Origin: Tilletia caries
Lineage: Eukaryota > Basidiomycota > Exobasidiomycetes > Tilletiales > Tilletiaceae
Reading direction: 5' to 3'
NCBI GenBank assembly: GCA_032718865.1
Contig: JALUTQ010000037.1
Span: 868,001-932,000 of the forward strand
DNA length: 64,000 bases
Shown: positions 1-11,567 of the stretch, piece by piece
Layout of the letters: each line of letters begins with the position of its first letter
How positions within the stretch are numbered: position 1 is the stretch's first letter
Made by a program: the position numbers and the translations under genes
Notes under the pieces: model-generated
The model's database searches: none
Seen by the model: only the letters and a program-made list of their open reading frames with translations
Told to the model about the DNA's origin: nothing

Positions 1-952
1 GGAGGCACGACCGTGGTAGGCTTTGCAGTCCCTCGAACCTGAAACCCCCCCACCCGGTACCGATGCCATCACCGCACAGGGCGCTGTGTCGTGGGTACAC
101 AACACCACCCCGGGGGTTGGGCGCGAGTGGTGGCAGCTCGCCCCTTCCCCCTCTGGACCCTGTAGAGTCGTAGGAACCTCTATAAGGGGGGGCGCCCTTT
201 TCCCTGCTTGACCATCAAACCATTACGACCGGTGCGCTGCCGGCCTGTATCGCAAGATATCAGTTACCTAAAGCAACCCGTGTTCCTTTGGTGTTAGGGG
301 GAAAGGTGCATAACGACTGAGGGTGAGTAACTTTGATCTATCTCTTTCTCATCTTTGGACCCCACGCTGACATGGTGTTTTCCCTTGCCCCTCTTTCTCT
401 TCTGCTGCTCATCGACTTCGACCTTCGACTTTCGCCTCTCACCTCGATGCTTCGCCTTTCATCGATCACGAGCTGTCCGCATCCGTCCGTCGAGCTCATT
501 GCCATCCTCAAGTCAAGGTGAGTTACTATTCGCCATTGCCTTCTCGTCCCAATCATGTGTCATGTATGTTAGCTATGCTATCGGGGAAATCATACGCACT
601 TGCACCTGTTATTCGCGCTCATGTTTCGAGTGTTCTCCTCGCTTACGGTCCATGCTTGATGGCGGCGCCGGCTTCGTGCTCGCCATCTTCCTCTCTCGCG
701 CTCTCGCTGGCATAAGGATTGCCTGAGCTTCCCCTTGTGCATGTGTTCAGGACCAGTCGAGCTCTGCATGTACAGCTCGAAGACAAAGGTCTCGTATGGC
801 ATGCTGTATTCGAAGCGTTGATGTGTGAGAGTTCAGAGAGTTCATTGCAGATTCGTCTAAGGATATGGGACCCAACTCCCATTCGTCCCAACTCCCACCC
901 ATCTCAGGCGCGTCCCTCCCCTCCCCTTGTATGTACGTGCCGCTCCCGAATC
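1..952. other. Left-edge intergenic region
   Basis: No gene can be supported here. A TATAAGG string occurs at 181-187 on the + strand. A short ATG-initiated frame at 371 ends in a good GTGAGT donor near 520, but its only continuation (acceptor near 750) runs into sequence antisense to the next gene and shows no recognisable protein. The region is probably the 3' flank of the minus-strand gene that ends at 953, plus the promoter of something outside the window. Confidence 0.4.
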
Positions 953-3297
953 TCATTCGCTCCGCGACTTGCTTCCACGGCCTGTAGACAATATCCTCCG
1001 CGCCCGGGCCCGTCTCAGTCGCTGCGCGGTAGTACCCGCCTTCCTCGGCCCGTCCGAGCCCGCACTCGAAGCACGATCCTTCAGGCCTACCTCCTCCCCA
1101 ACCTCCTTGTCGTTGTCATCCACCTTCGACTTCCTCGACAGCCGTCGTCGTGCATCAGCACTCTCGCCAACTTGGATCCCGCCAAGATTGACGACAACGA
1201 CTACGGGGGAGTTGCCGCTGCCGCCACCGCCACCGCCACCGCGTCTCCGGGACGACCGGCCCCGAACAGGAACTTGTTGAACCGAGGATCCCAGACCGTT
1301 CCTTCGCAGTACGGAAGCTAGTGCCGAGGAGAGTCTGTCCGTGGTGGTAGAGGAGGAGGACGAAGCCGCCGCGTCGGCCGCAGCCATCCTGGCTTGCCGC
1401 GCCCGTGCTCCCAAAGCCGGCGTCCGAATGTCCGTCAGCGTAGCATTCAAACTGCTCAAATCAAGCAGCCTCAACGAGCCCTTCTCCCCCTCCACATCCA
1501 CAGCCGAAACCGAAGTCGAAGTCGAAGTCGAAGTCGAGCGTGCCTCCTTTCCTTCTCCTTGCTCTTCCGAATTCAAGGTCTGCATGGCGCGGTTGAGGAG
1601 CATCAACGCATTTGCTGACTCGAGCGATTCGGATAAGCGAGCTTGGACGAGGGCGTGGGAGAGGAGCAAAGTAGGGTCCGCAGGTACGAGGTCGTCCCCC
1701 TCGCCCGCACCCTGCCCATCCTCAAACCCAATCTCCCCCTCCCCCCCTTCCTCGTCCTCCATCTCCTCCTCAAATTCGAGCTGATGGTGTCCGCTGGGAG
1801 CGGAGGAGGAGGACAGGTACTGATGGGCGGACACCGCCTGGGCCCCGAGAGCATTCTCGGCGTCCATGAGGGAGACGTTAACGAGCGTCTCCGGGTCGGA
1901 AATGACGATGTCCATATCATCCTCATCCCGCCATCCCTGCTCTTCCTTCTCCTCAATCTTGTCCCTGCCCATCAGCTTCCTTCTCAAACCCCGTCCCCGC
2001 CCCTTCCGCCCCTCTTCCAATACAGTTCGAGACGCCCTCTCAGGCTGCTGCTGCTGCTGCTGAGGTGAAGAAGGAGCAGCAGGCGGCCAATACGCCCGTC
2101 CATTCTCCGCCAACCAAAGCGCAGCGCCCCTCGCCCACTCCACACTCGGCCCGCCTTGCTCGCCCAAGATGACCAACTCACTCTCGACGCCCAGCTTGGC
2201 GGGCACCGCGGTGGACTCGCCGCGTTCAAGTGCGCGGGCGATGGCGGCGTCCCGGGAGCTTTGGTAGGCGTCCCGCGCGAGAAGCTCGATTGCTGCTGCG
2301 AGGACTTTAGGGGAGGGCCGGTTTGGTCGGGTTTGTGATGTGAGGTTTGATTGAGCGTTGTTGTTGTTGTTACTTGTGGGGATCGATGGGGACGATTGCA
2401 GTCGCGCCGAACTCGGTACGCTGATGATAGACGAAGACGTCGCTGTTCGATTGCTCTTCGATACCGAGGAGGAGGAAGAAGAATCCTTGACGTCCTCCTT
2501 CTCCTCCTGCTCCTTCGTGGACTGTACATCGTCCCCGGATGAAAGTTCGTCCATCAGACGAGAGAAATGTTCGACGGAGATGAGCTGGGTAGGCTTGCGC
2601 TTCCACATCGTGTGCGGAATCACCAACGACCGACTCGAAGTCTCGTTCCGGAGATGAGCCGTGACCCATTCCTGCTGTCCGACAAGGGGGTACGCCCCTA
2701 TTCTCGTGGCTGATAAGACTGAAGAGGACGTCGTTGTCGTCGAATCCTGATCGTCCGCAGCCGCCGATTCGACTTGGACGATGATGGAAGTCCGATGAAT
2801 GCCCGGATGGGAGGTCGACGAGGAGGTGAGAGCGCTGAGAAGTTCTTGTGCCGAGTCCGACGTCAGCTCTCCTGCCGACGACGCAGGGGCCGACGCAGCT
2901 GGGAACAAGGACGAGGAGGAAGCGTGCGCATCTGTTGCTGCTGCCGCCGCTTGCGCTTCCGCTGCTGCTGCGTCCGTAAGACTCGTAGCTGGAGCAGGAG
3001 CAGCAGGCGGGGAGAAGTTGAAGGCATTGGCACTCCCCTTACTGCCAGCCATCTTGCCCGCCGAGCCGAGGAGTTCGATGTCGAGCAGCGGTCTGTGTGC
3101 AGCGAAGAAGCGACTGAGCGCGAGATCTGGCTGGGAGACGTCCGGCGGTCTGACGAGCGGGATGGCGGGCATCATTGGTGCTCTCTTGCCCTTGCTGCTA
3201 TCGTTGGATAGACGAGTGCGGGTCGGGGCAGCGCTGCTCTTGCTGCTGCCTCCGTTCCCATTCCCACCACCATTGCTGGCGCTGCTGTTGCTGTTGG

Positions 3298-3331
<34 letters not shown>

Positions 3332-3418
3332 ACCGCCGCTGCTGCTGCTATTGGCACCGCTGCTGGCATTGGCGACGCGCGCAAACGTCGCCGCTGCGCA
3401 CCGCGGCCGAATCCGCAT
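953..3418 (-). CDS. Large low-complexity protein of unknown function (821 aa)
   Basis: This is a single open frame of 821 codons starting at the first ATG (3418); the frame stays open further 5' only through a TTG. I do not recognise it. The N-terminus is basic (MRIRPRC) and could be a mitochondrial presequence. It is followed by a long Ser/Asn/Gly tract encoded by an AGC repeat (about 3300-3331 on the + strand). More ordered-looking islands lie around the sequences RPPDVSQPDLALSRFFAAHR, VIPHTMWKRKPTQLISVEHF and AAAIELLARDAYQSSRDAAI. Between them are Ala/Ser-rich stretches, a poly-Gln run and acidic patches. It lies tandem to and downstream of HOM6 (226 bp apart). The islands suggest a real, mostly disordered protein; function is unknown. 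Confidence 0.65.
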
Positions 3419-3644
3419 CGCTGCCGTGTCTGTCCTTATCGTCTGCGGGAAATGCTGGGATGAGGTCGTCGTGGTCGAGCTCAAGCCGCCTCGTTCACGT
3501 TGCAAGCGGGCAAAGCGCAACGTCGGCGATTGATTTCGTCACCAAAAGTGCACTCAGTTCTCCAAAAGAGCTTCTTCAAAAATAGATTTCTATTCGAGCA
3601 TTTGGGGTAAGAAGAACATGCATCATGATCCCGGCTCTTCAGGC

Positions 3645-4901
3645 TCAGACTGCCCTGCGCTCGGCCACGCGTCGGAGATCAGCAACGACGCCCATCGCTG
3701 TGACGTCCGCGCCTGCTCCTGCTCCCTGGACCAGGAGCGGGGTGGGGTACCGGCTTGTGTGGAAGGCGATGATGTTGTCGGACCCAGAGAGTGCTGATGC
3801 GAAGGGGTGCGAGAAGGGGTAGCTGTTTGGTCGTTCAAGGGAGGTTGTGAGCGTTCGTATGTTAGGATATATGCAGTGAGAGAGGGATGTATAGAGAGAA
3901 AGAGAGACTGGAACTGACCTTTCCAGACTGGCCTTGATGACCTTCTTCTCTACGTCAATCACGCCGACATATCGAAGGACCTCGCCCTTCTCAAAGGCCT
4001 GCTTCCTGAGCGAGTCGAAGTCGGCATCAAACTCAGGCAACCGGTTGACATACTCAGTCGGGTCCGAAACCTTCGCCAGCGGGTCCGGTGTGAGTGACTT
4101 GGTATCAACCGAGGCAAATCCCTCTGGCAGCGTCGTCTTGGGGTCAAACTCCTCAGGAAGGAGACGGGCAAGGATCGTCAGTTTCCGCGCGACGTCCGAG
4201 CCGGAAAGGTCGTCTCCTGGGTGAGGCTCCGTGTACCCGTTCTCCTTCGCAACACGGACGACTTCGCTGAAAGCCACGTCGCTTCCCTTCACCGTCGAGT
4301 AGTTGTTGAAGATGTAGGAGAACGTGCCAGAGAGGACACCCTCGATCTTCTTCACCTTGTCGCCCGTGCCCACGAGGTCGTTCAGGGTGCCGATGATGGG
4401 CAGCCCGGCTCCGACGGTGGACTCCTGGTAGATGAGTGGCCGTTCGATCGGGTTGGCGGCCTGAGCTCCCGATTGCGAGGCCGAGATGATGGACGCGTAC
4501 AGGGACGACGAGGCGGAGAAGGCCTTCTTGTTGGGAGTGACCACGCTGAGGCCTGCGCTGAGGAAGGCTGGGTATGCGTCTGCGATGAGCTGCGAGGACG
4601 TGTTGTCGACCACAACAATGTGTTTGCCGGCCTTGGCGCGGTGGCTCTGGAGATGGGCGACGAGGTCGTTGGGAGCAAGAGCCTTGTCGCTGGACGCCGC
4701 GAGCTCATTGTTCCACGAGGAGGCTGCGCTGGGAGAGAGACCCTGGGGCTTGAGGAGGGCCTTCTTGCTGTTCTGGAGCAGGACGATCCGGAGCGACGAG
4801 GACAGGTTTGGGATCGTCAGGAGCTGGCTGATGACGGAGCTGCCGACGAGACCGACGCCGACGATGGCGACGTCGACCACCGCTGCGGATGCTGAGGACA
4901 T
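3645..4901 (-). CDS. HOM6: Homoserine dehydrogenase
   Basis: Two exons, complement(3919..4901 and 3645..3822), give 386 aa; the 96-nt intron is in frame but has clear GTCAGT...CAG borders. The enzyme reduces aspartate semialdehyde to homoserine with NAD(P)H in the threonine/methionine pathway, in the cytosol. A Rossmann motif VAIVGVGLVG covers residues 11-20 (Gly15, 17, 20). TPNKK is at 122-126, and the signature GYTEPHPGDDLSGSDVARK ends at Lys240; by comparison with yeast Hom6, Glu225, Asp236 and Lys240 are the substrate and catalytic positions. The C-terminus folds back to the dimerisation region and ends in an Arg/Ala-rich tail. Yeast Hom6 is 359 aa, so the length is normal. It is divergent from NEM1, with 286 bp between start codons. 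Confidence 0.95.
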   Translation of the reverse strand: MSSASAAVVDVAIVGVGLVGSSVISQLLTIPNLSSSLRIVLLQNSKKALLKPQGLSPSAASSWNNELAASSDKALAPNDLVAHLQSHRAKAGKHIVVVDNTSSQLIADAYPAFLSAGLSVVTPNKKAFSASSSLYASIISASQSGAQAANPIERPLIYQESTVGAGLPIIGTLNDLVGTGDKVKKIEGVLSGTFSYIFNNYSTVKGSDVAFSEVVRVAKENGYTEPHPGDDLSGSDVARKLTILARLLPEEFDPKTTLPEGFASVDTKSLTPDPLAKVSDPTEYVNRLPEFDADFDSLRKQAFEKGEVLRYVGVIDVEKKVIKASLERSVPVSLSLYTSLSHCIYPNIRTLTTSLERPNSYPFSHPFASALSGSDNIIAFHTSRYPTPLLVQGAGAGADVTAMGVVADLRRVAERRAV

Positions 4902-5187
4902 TCTGTATGTATGTATTGAGAAGGAGGAGGAGGAGGGAGGATGAGATGGTGGTCAGGAAGAAGGGGGGGGGGGGTTAAGGATGTCATTGTGAGTGTGCAC
5001 GGTATTTGCATGGTACTGGTCGAGAAGCACGTGCATTTCTCGCGACAGGGTGTTGCAAATAAGTAAGCGCGTCACCATCACCACCCCGCGCTTCGGAACC
5101 TTTTGGGCTGGATGAGGTCGAGGCGGTCAAGGATGAGATCGACGGCGACGAGGATGAGATCGGCACAGACACACGCACACCCGCACC
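4902..5187. promoter_or_regulatory. Shared HOM6/NEM1 divergent promoter with GCACGTGC palindrome
   Basis: This 286-bp space separates two divergent start codons. It holds a G-run near 4965-4975 and a perfect 8-bp palindrome GCACGTGC at 5027-5034, a typical bHLH (Cbf1/Pho4/SREBP-type) E-box. The E-box sits in a wider imperfect dyad (CGAGAA...TTCTCG). Binding is inferred from the motif only. Confidence 0.45.
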
Positions 5188-6576
5188 ATGAACTCACTCA
5201 CGCTCATCGACTCCGTGCTCACCCGCTCCTTCTCAACATCAGCAGTCCCCCAGCGCAGGCGCTCAGCCTCATCGCCATCAACAAAGGACAACGACAACGA
5301 ACAGCAACAACAACAGCAACAACAACAACAGCGACGGAGACAGCAGAGACAGAGTCGCAAGCAAGAGTCAGAACCAGGGCCGCGCTCAAGATCATCCCCC
5401 CCAGCACACAATCTCGATGACGGAGATGACGAGGAGGACGATGACGATGACGATGACCAACAGCGCACTCGCACACGGAGAAGAGGAGACGAGGAGATCC
5501 CAAACCCACTCCCAGAATCAGCACACGACGACCCATTATCCGCCACAGCCAAAGAAAGCGCCGACGCCACCGAAGAACCCAGCACAGAAGCCGCCCCACC
5601 CATCACAAGCACAGCCAACACCGCCCCACGGACCATCCCACGCGGTCCCACCCCTCTCCTCCGACACACCCCCAAGATCCTCGTCCTCGACCTCGACGAA
5701 ACCCTGATCCACTCCACCTCTCGTCCCCGACCGGGCTACGAGCTCGCGGCGTCCAAACATCTGGCGGGGACGGCGCGTGCGGGCGCTTTGCTCAGCGGGG
5801 GCTTCGGCTTTGGCTGGTTGATCGGGCTTGATGGGTTGGGGGCCTTGTTGGGGCTTAGGGGAAGACCGCATTCGGGAAGATTACGGACGCATACTGTTGA
5901 GGTTGTCCTGCAGGGAAGATCGCTCATGTACCATGTCTACAAGCGTCCGTGGGTAGACTACTTTCTCAGAAAGGTGAGGCTCTCCCCACCCTTACTACTA
6001 GGCCTTCTTGCTCCTTTCACTCAAAATACTCGTGCATTCCAGGTCGCGGCATGGTACCACGTCGTCGTATACACTGCCTCCGTGCAGGAGTACGCCAACC
6101 CCGTCATCGACTGGCTGGACCAAGGCAGAGGCCTTATCAGTGGTCGCCTCTTCCGAGATGTGAGTGCTTGTTTCCCGTTCACTAATCTTTCCCCTATCAA
6201 GTACACCAGCCCTCTGACATGCTAATCCTTCTCCATGTCCTGAAATAGGCATGCATCTTCTCGAACGGGACCTACCTGAAGAACCTCTCCATCGTCGACT
6301 CCGACCTCTCACGCGTCTGTCTCGTCGACAACTCACCAGCATCATACCTTATCAACCCAGGTAAACATTGAACACCCCCCACATCTCATCTCGTTGCGAA
6401 TCAAGCTGGAAAAAACTAAACTTTTTCCCCTCTTTGCTTCGGCAGCGAACGGCATCCCGATCGAAGGATGGACTCACGACCCAAACGACGAAGCCCTCCT
6501 CGACCTCCTGCCCGTCCTCGACAGTCTCCGCTTCGCCCAGGATGTCCGGCACATCCTTGGCTTGCGCGGTTTCTGA
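5188..6576 (+). CDS. NEM1: Nem1/CTDNEP1-type FCP1-homology phosphatase
   Basis: Exons 5188..5973, 6043..6159, 6249..6360 and 6446..6576 give 381 aa. The family (HAD superfamily, Nem1-Spo7 complex at the nuclear envelope/ER) dephosphorylates lipin Pah1 and so controls diacylglycerol and membrane synthesis. The catalytic motif is DLDET, Asp168-Leu-Asp170-Glu-Thr172. [33 protein letters not shown] and [14 protein letters not shown] follow in the usual order, and the end ([13 protein letters not shown]...[10 protein letters not shown]) is characteristic of Nem1/Dullard rather than of Psr/Scp phosphatases. The first 150 residues are poly-Gln and acidic low complexity. A Gly/Leu-rich hydrophobic stretch (residues about 198-223) sits inside the catalytic domain. 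No obvious separate N-terminal TM helix is seen. Confidence 0.9.
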
Positions 6577-7237
6577 TCTTTCGTCCCCTTCTTGCCGACC
6601 TTTTTTGTTTTCTGTCTTCCTCCGACGTCCCCCTGGGGGATCCTAGTGCTCTGCTCCCCTCCGTGCGGGCCTCTCCCCAATTCTCGCCTTTCCTCATAAT
6701 CACTGTTTTCCCTCTCCAGTCTCCCGCCTTCTACGTTCCCGTCCTCCTCACCACACCTGTATCGCAGCCAACAGTGAACGCGCAAATTACACCTACTCTG
6801 GTCCCCCGTTTTCACTACTGTCGGTGTGAGGGCTATTCCAGCTCGCTTCAGTAAGGCACCGACTCATGCTCGAATCTGAGAGGGTTAAAAATACAACAAA
6901 AGGACTTCGTATTTCGGCCACAGCAATCCGGATCAAATATGGTACAAGGTATACACAGGATGAGAGTATCGGAAAGCCTCAAAGGTGAACGGTGAACGGC
7001 GAGCGGTGAGCCGGTATGACTTGGGGTGGGACTTTTATGATTTGCCTTAATTCTTGAAGGTTGAATGAGTATGAGTAAAGCGATCGTTTCTGGTGACGCC
7101 GGACAGCTTGAACGGACGGCTTCTTGGGGACGAAGGACGATGGTCGGAACTGGGTTCGTGTATGCTTGAACGCGAGAGTGAGTGAGAGAGAAAGCGAGAG
7201 AAAAAAAGAGAAAGACAGTGTTCGTTTTGGCTTGCCC
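6577..7237. other. Convergent 3' flanks of NEM1 and CAP gene 1
   Basis: There are 661 bp between two stop codons in convergent orientation. I see no gene, only short AAAGAG/GAGAGA purine-rich runs near 7175-7215 that would be pyrimidine-rich in the CAP mRNA 3' end. Confidence 0.4.
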
Positions 7238-8766
7238 TTAGACAAGGGGCACGAACCCATTCTTGAGGGCCACGCCGACGGGCGCGAGGACGTTCTGCGC
7301 GAATTCGCCGATGTAGTTTCCCGGCTCGTCGGAGTACTGTCGGTGGGTGGGTGGGTGGGTTGGGGAGGGGGTGTCAGCGGGAAGGGAAGACACAGCACGC
7401 CAGCAGCAGCAGAGAGAGAAAGGAAGGAAGATGCAAAAACTCACCTCGCACCAGACGTTGTACGCAGGATCAGGGTACGGCCAGTTAAATCCAAGCGACG
7501 ACGGCGAGCACTGCGCAATCGCACACCCAACCCTCGACGACGCCTTCCAGACGAGCTGGGTGAAATGGCCAGTGGCCTCGGACCAATCGGGCACGTTGAA
7601 GTTGTAGTCCTTGATCTCGTCGTACCACATGTCGACAGCCATGGCCATAGACATGGGGAAGCCTACCGCCGAGGCTCCGTTCTCGCCGTACGGGCCGTGA
7701 CTGTGGGCCCAGATACACTTGCTGGCATAGTCCGCAGCGTATCTGAAGAAGGGGGACGGAGGCAAGAAAGCTTTTTTTTCGTGAGCCTCTAACCCACCCT
7801 CGTCACGAGCGAATGGGAAACCAGCACGGAAACTCACGAGGTAAGACTGTCGTCCCAAATCAGCGCAGGCACACCGTGCTTGGCTCGATACTTGTTGCTG
7901 GTGGAAGAACGAAAGCAGAATGATATAGGTCAGACCCCGGACCAAGTGAGGAAGACGGGATTTACGCGGTTACAAATGGGTACGTACTGTGCATTGAGCA
8001 TAGCGATTCGAGCTGACATCTGGTTCGAAGTGTCGACTTGAGTTGATGTGGGAGTGGGAGTGACGACAACCTTCGGAGTAGTAGAAGTAGGTTTGACCGT
8101 GGTGGTGGTAGGAACCGGCTTCGGACTCGTCGAGATCGTGACCGTCGTAGACTTCGTGGTCGAGCTCGTGGGAGCGACGGTGATCGTCTTGATGACAGGA
8201 ATCGTCGTGTACTTCGTCGTCATCGTGACGACGGGTGTGATCTGGACAGTCTTGTAAATCATGACAACAGGGATCGACGTCCGCCGACCGGAGATCGTCG
8301 TGGCCTTCATCTCCGTCTTCGTGGAGGTGAGAGTCCTGATCGTGCTCATCGAGGTCACCGGCGACGTCACCGTCCGGGTCGACATCGATGTGATGGTCGT
8401 GATTGCTCGTCGATCGAAGGAGACGGGAGTAGGCTTCGGCGTCGTCGTCGTCTTGACAACCGATGTCGACCCGGGGATGGACGCTTTCTTGGGGCCGCCG
8501 GGCCGTGCCCTAGATTTACCAGCGCCGACTTTGTATGCTCCTAGTGGCTTTCCCTGCATCGATTTTGCATTTGGGCTATGGAAGTAGGGTGACGAGTCCG
8601 TGACGAGCTTGCAGTTCGCCGAATCTCCACATGCATCTCCGTCCGAGATTGAGGATCGTCGTGGGATCAGGACCGGGTTTTCGGTCGGAAGTGCCGCGGT
8701 GTCGTTGAAGAAGAAGGCGATGAAGGCGAGGAACGCCACAAAGACCGTATGTAACGTTTTGTTCAT
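7238..8766 (-). CDS. Secreted CAP/PR-1 superfamily protein with Thr-rich stalk (paralog 1)
   Basis: Four exons, complement(7988..8766, 7838..7897, 7445..7742, 7238..7336), give 411 aa. A signal peptide covers residues 1 to about 26 (hydrophobic, ending near AALP). Residues about 85-240 are a Thr/Ser/Val/Pro-rich, mucin-like stalk. The CAP domain runs from about 250 to 405: HNKYRAKHG (His260), GPYGENG, SEATGHFTQLVW and WCEYSDEPGN match the family's conserved His/Glu/Glu/His cavity and both CAP signatures. Fungal relatives such as yeast Pry1 are secreted and bind sterols and fatty acids; plant-associated fungi use some as effectors. The substrate here is unknown. Internal exons of 60 and 298 nt are identical in length and phase to paralog 2 at 11801-13217, which lies head-to-head with it. 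Confidence 0.9.
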
Positions 8767-8918
8767 CTTGACCGGCCGTGGGTGAGATCAATGTTTTGAG
8801 GACTTGGATGTCGCGGTAATACAGTAGGACAAGGCGTTACGAGGCGAGAGGGTATGAATACAGGAGCGAAAGGTGCTGAGGGACCAAAATCGACTTGGTT
8901 GAGCATGCACGATTCAGC

Positions 8919-8924
8919 TTTATA
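8919..8924 (-). promoter_or_regulatory. TATA box of CAP gene 1
   Basis: TATAAA reads on the minus strand about 153 bp upstream of the ATG at 8766, a sensible distance for a regulated fungal promoter with a short leader. Confidence 0.45.
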
Positions 8925-11560
8925 TGCATTTACCACCTGGTAGGCCTGATACTCACTACAGAGCACGAAGCAAAAAAACGTGGGAAGGAGTTGGACTGGC
9001 CTGTTATCCCGAACTTCTCAAGTGGTGCGGTGTTGCAAAATGGCTTCCAAGTGATTGGCTCTTCGTCGGACTCAGAGCAGCCAAGCGATGATAATGCTCG
9101 AGTTCGGAGCTGAGGAAGAAGCAAGAACCGGGCCCTGTATGTGCGTGCAAGGCGGGAGGAGGTGAAAAGCAAGTGGTCGTGGACATGATTACCAGCAGAA
9201 AGCAAGATAGGAAGGGAACCCGGCACATGACTGCATGTAGACGTGTCGGTTGTACTGATGGAGAGCAGACATCGTTCATCTCCATTTTTCACAAGCGAGG
9301 AGCCACAGTACTCTCACCCACTGTGTTGATTTGGTCCTCCGTACCCGTCTTCGAACCTACTTGATTGGCTAGCAGGCACTCTCACATTCCCGTCCGACCC
9401 AGCTCCCTGGAGGGCCGTGATCGTCATAACCGACTGTTGATGAAGGAGCTCGAAGCGGTTCACAGTTTAGATGTTGACAATCTCGTATATCCGTGCCGAC
9501 GCACTGAGGGATCTTCCTTGCCTTATTGACGGCCGTTGCGGTCCATCTGAAGGAAGGAGAGCGATGAGCAGTAAGAACTAAGACCTGCTGAATTTCCCAC
9601 ATGCTGTTGCCACCGAATCTTGCAGGACTCCGTTGACAGAGCTGCATATCCGAAAGAGAACATTATTCCCCTCGCAAAGAGTGGCTTGGCGAAGTTACTG
9701 TTGGCTGCTATCGAAAGAAAATAAGAAGATGTGGGTCGTACGGAGTCGTGCCGCCAAATGTGGTCGCGATGTGGAGACGGAAGCACAGAAGAAAGAAAAG
9801 TCAGTGGATAGGGCCCAGCTCCGCAGACGGTCAGAGCCTCGCTTTTTCCGACTCCGACACCTTGCTTCAACGGAAGGCAAGTGCCCCGTGTTGATTGATA
9901 CCTTTGGGAATTGGGACCGCGTCCACCTGGAAAGCAAGAGTCAACAACCGCCTGGCACAAAACAAAACTTGGCTACATCATGCTGCAAAAGGAAGAAAGC
10001 AAGTGAGCTTCCGAGAGCAGGTTTCTGAACTGGCGTAAGGGATAGTCGAGTCGATGAAGATGGAGGAGTTGGAGAGGAACGGAAACCCAGAATCAACGCA
10101 ACCGACCGCTTGTTGCGGAGTTTCACGGGCGAAACACCCTCGGATAAACTATCGACTAGCGCAGTTTAACGATGCCAGAATTTTCAGATCAAAAGCAGTG
10201 AGCTTTTGCAGGAAAAGTTCAACTGTTTCAAGCTCCGACGCTGCCGCATGCGGCCAGCGGACTTCTTCAGGGCATCAAAAGACGTACGTATCTTGGGCAC
10301 GAAGCTCACAACGATATCTGGCGAACGTGATTCGCGAGGTTGGTGTCTCCCTCCAGGGTCATAGCCCGCTGGTTGGGTGCTGGGCCGTAGGGCCGCTGGG
10401 CCACGTCGTCAAGTGAGTGTGGCCACAATGCTCATCTCCGCACGTTCGCGCACGTACTTCCGCTCGCCAGGCTCAAAGAAACGTACTGCGAAAGCTACAA
10501 AGACGGCACTGATAGTAGGACTGACTGCAGCGAGCGGAGACTCGGTTGCAGAGCCGAGAGCTCTCATGGTCATCCAGTCTTTCTCGGCCTAGCTAGGCAA
10601 CAGTCTTGCGGTCCGCTGGCGAGGTGGTACTCGCCCACAACCAACTCAACAAATCCTGGAACCACACGTAGCTTCGTTACGCATGCGGACCGAGCTAGAT
10701 CTGAGGCAACTCGCAGGGCGGAACGAGCGTTTCATCTTCCGTCGTTCCCCATTCGTCTCCAAGTCTTCGACCTCCATGACGACCACCATCCCTTCGGTCT
10801 TCCAACTTCAGTCGAAGTAAGTCACCAACCACATCGGCTCATCAAACGGGGCGGCATATTCACGTGAATCTTTCATCGCTCACTGTTCCTCTCATCCCTC
10901 AGCTCCGAGCGCTCTGAACTCGGCCAAGTACACAGTCGCACATCGCTCCAGGTCCTCAGATCCTTATTTGTAGAAGCTGACCCTCCCATTGCTTTGTTTG
11001 CTGTTTGATGCCCGCACAGACAGGCCCATATCGTGCGAAGATCGCTGTTGCAGGCAGACGGACGATCTTCACTATTGCAGTTTGAGACGCTTGACGCACT
11101 GACATGCTCCCATCTTCTCCATGTTCCCCTTGTGTGCAGATGTTCTGGGCGGCGAATGCTCCGGCATTTGAAGCTTGCAGTGACGTCCACCATTCGCTCT
11201 CCGCGCTGCACGGACTCGGGGAACAGGGCGACATGGGGTTTTCCTTGCACGACTACCTTCCTTGCGCCTCCATCCTCCTCGGGCGGACCCCGCACCGACG
11301 ACACTCCGAGGGCGAAGGTCGGGAAGGTCGCGGATGCACCGGGGAACAATGGCGACTCTCAAGCAAACATTGTCCGTGAACTGGTTGGTCTAGCTGCTGC
11401 CTTCTCTTTTTTTTCTACCAGCAAGCCCGAAGCTCATGCGGTCGCCGGTGCCAATTGATGGCCTTCGTTCCTCTGTTCTGTCTGTGCCCAGCTGTCTGCT
11501 TCGGTCTGCGTTGCACCAGATCTAACTTGGGGATTTCTAGCAATGAAGCCGGCCGATGTC

Positions 11561-11567
11561 TATAAGA
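11561..11567 (+). promoter_or_regulatory. TATA-like box of CAP gene 2
   Basis: TATAAGA lies 240 bp upstream of the ATG at 11801 and is followed by a CT-rich stretch (11590-11690) typical of fungal transcription start regions. Confidence 0.4.

Noticed and set aside
371..1321. Plus-strand spliced frame: a hydrophobic ATG peptide with a GTGAGT donor near 520 joined to a frame from about 750
   Set aside because: The second part is antisense to the 821-aa gene for a third of its length, is low complexity and matches nothing recognisable; the splice pair could be chance in CT-rich DNA.
4221..4895. Long plus-strand frame opposite HOM6
   Set aside because: It is the antisense shadow of a fully recognisable enzyme gene, caused by GC-rich third positions.
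10873..11458. Overlapping frames on both strands in the CAP spacer
   Set aside because: No ATG start at a sensible place, no paired splice sites, no recognisable protein.
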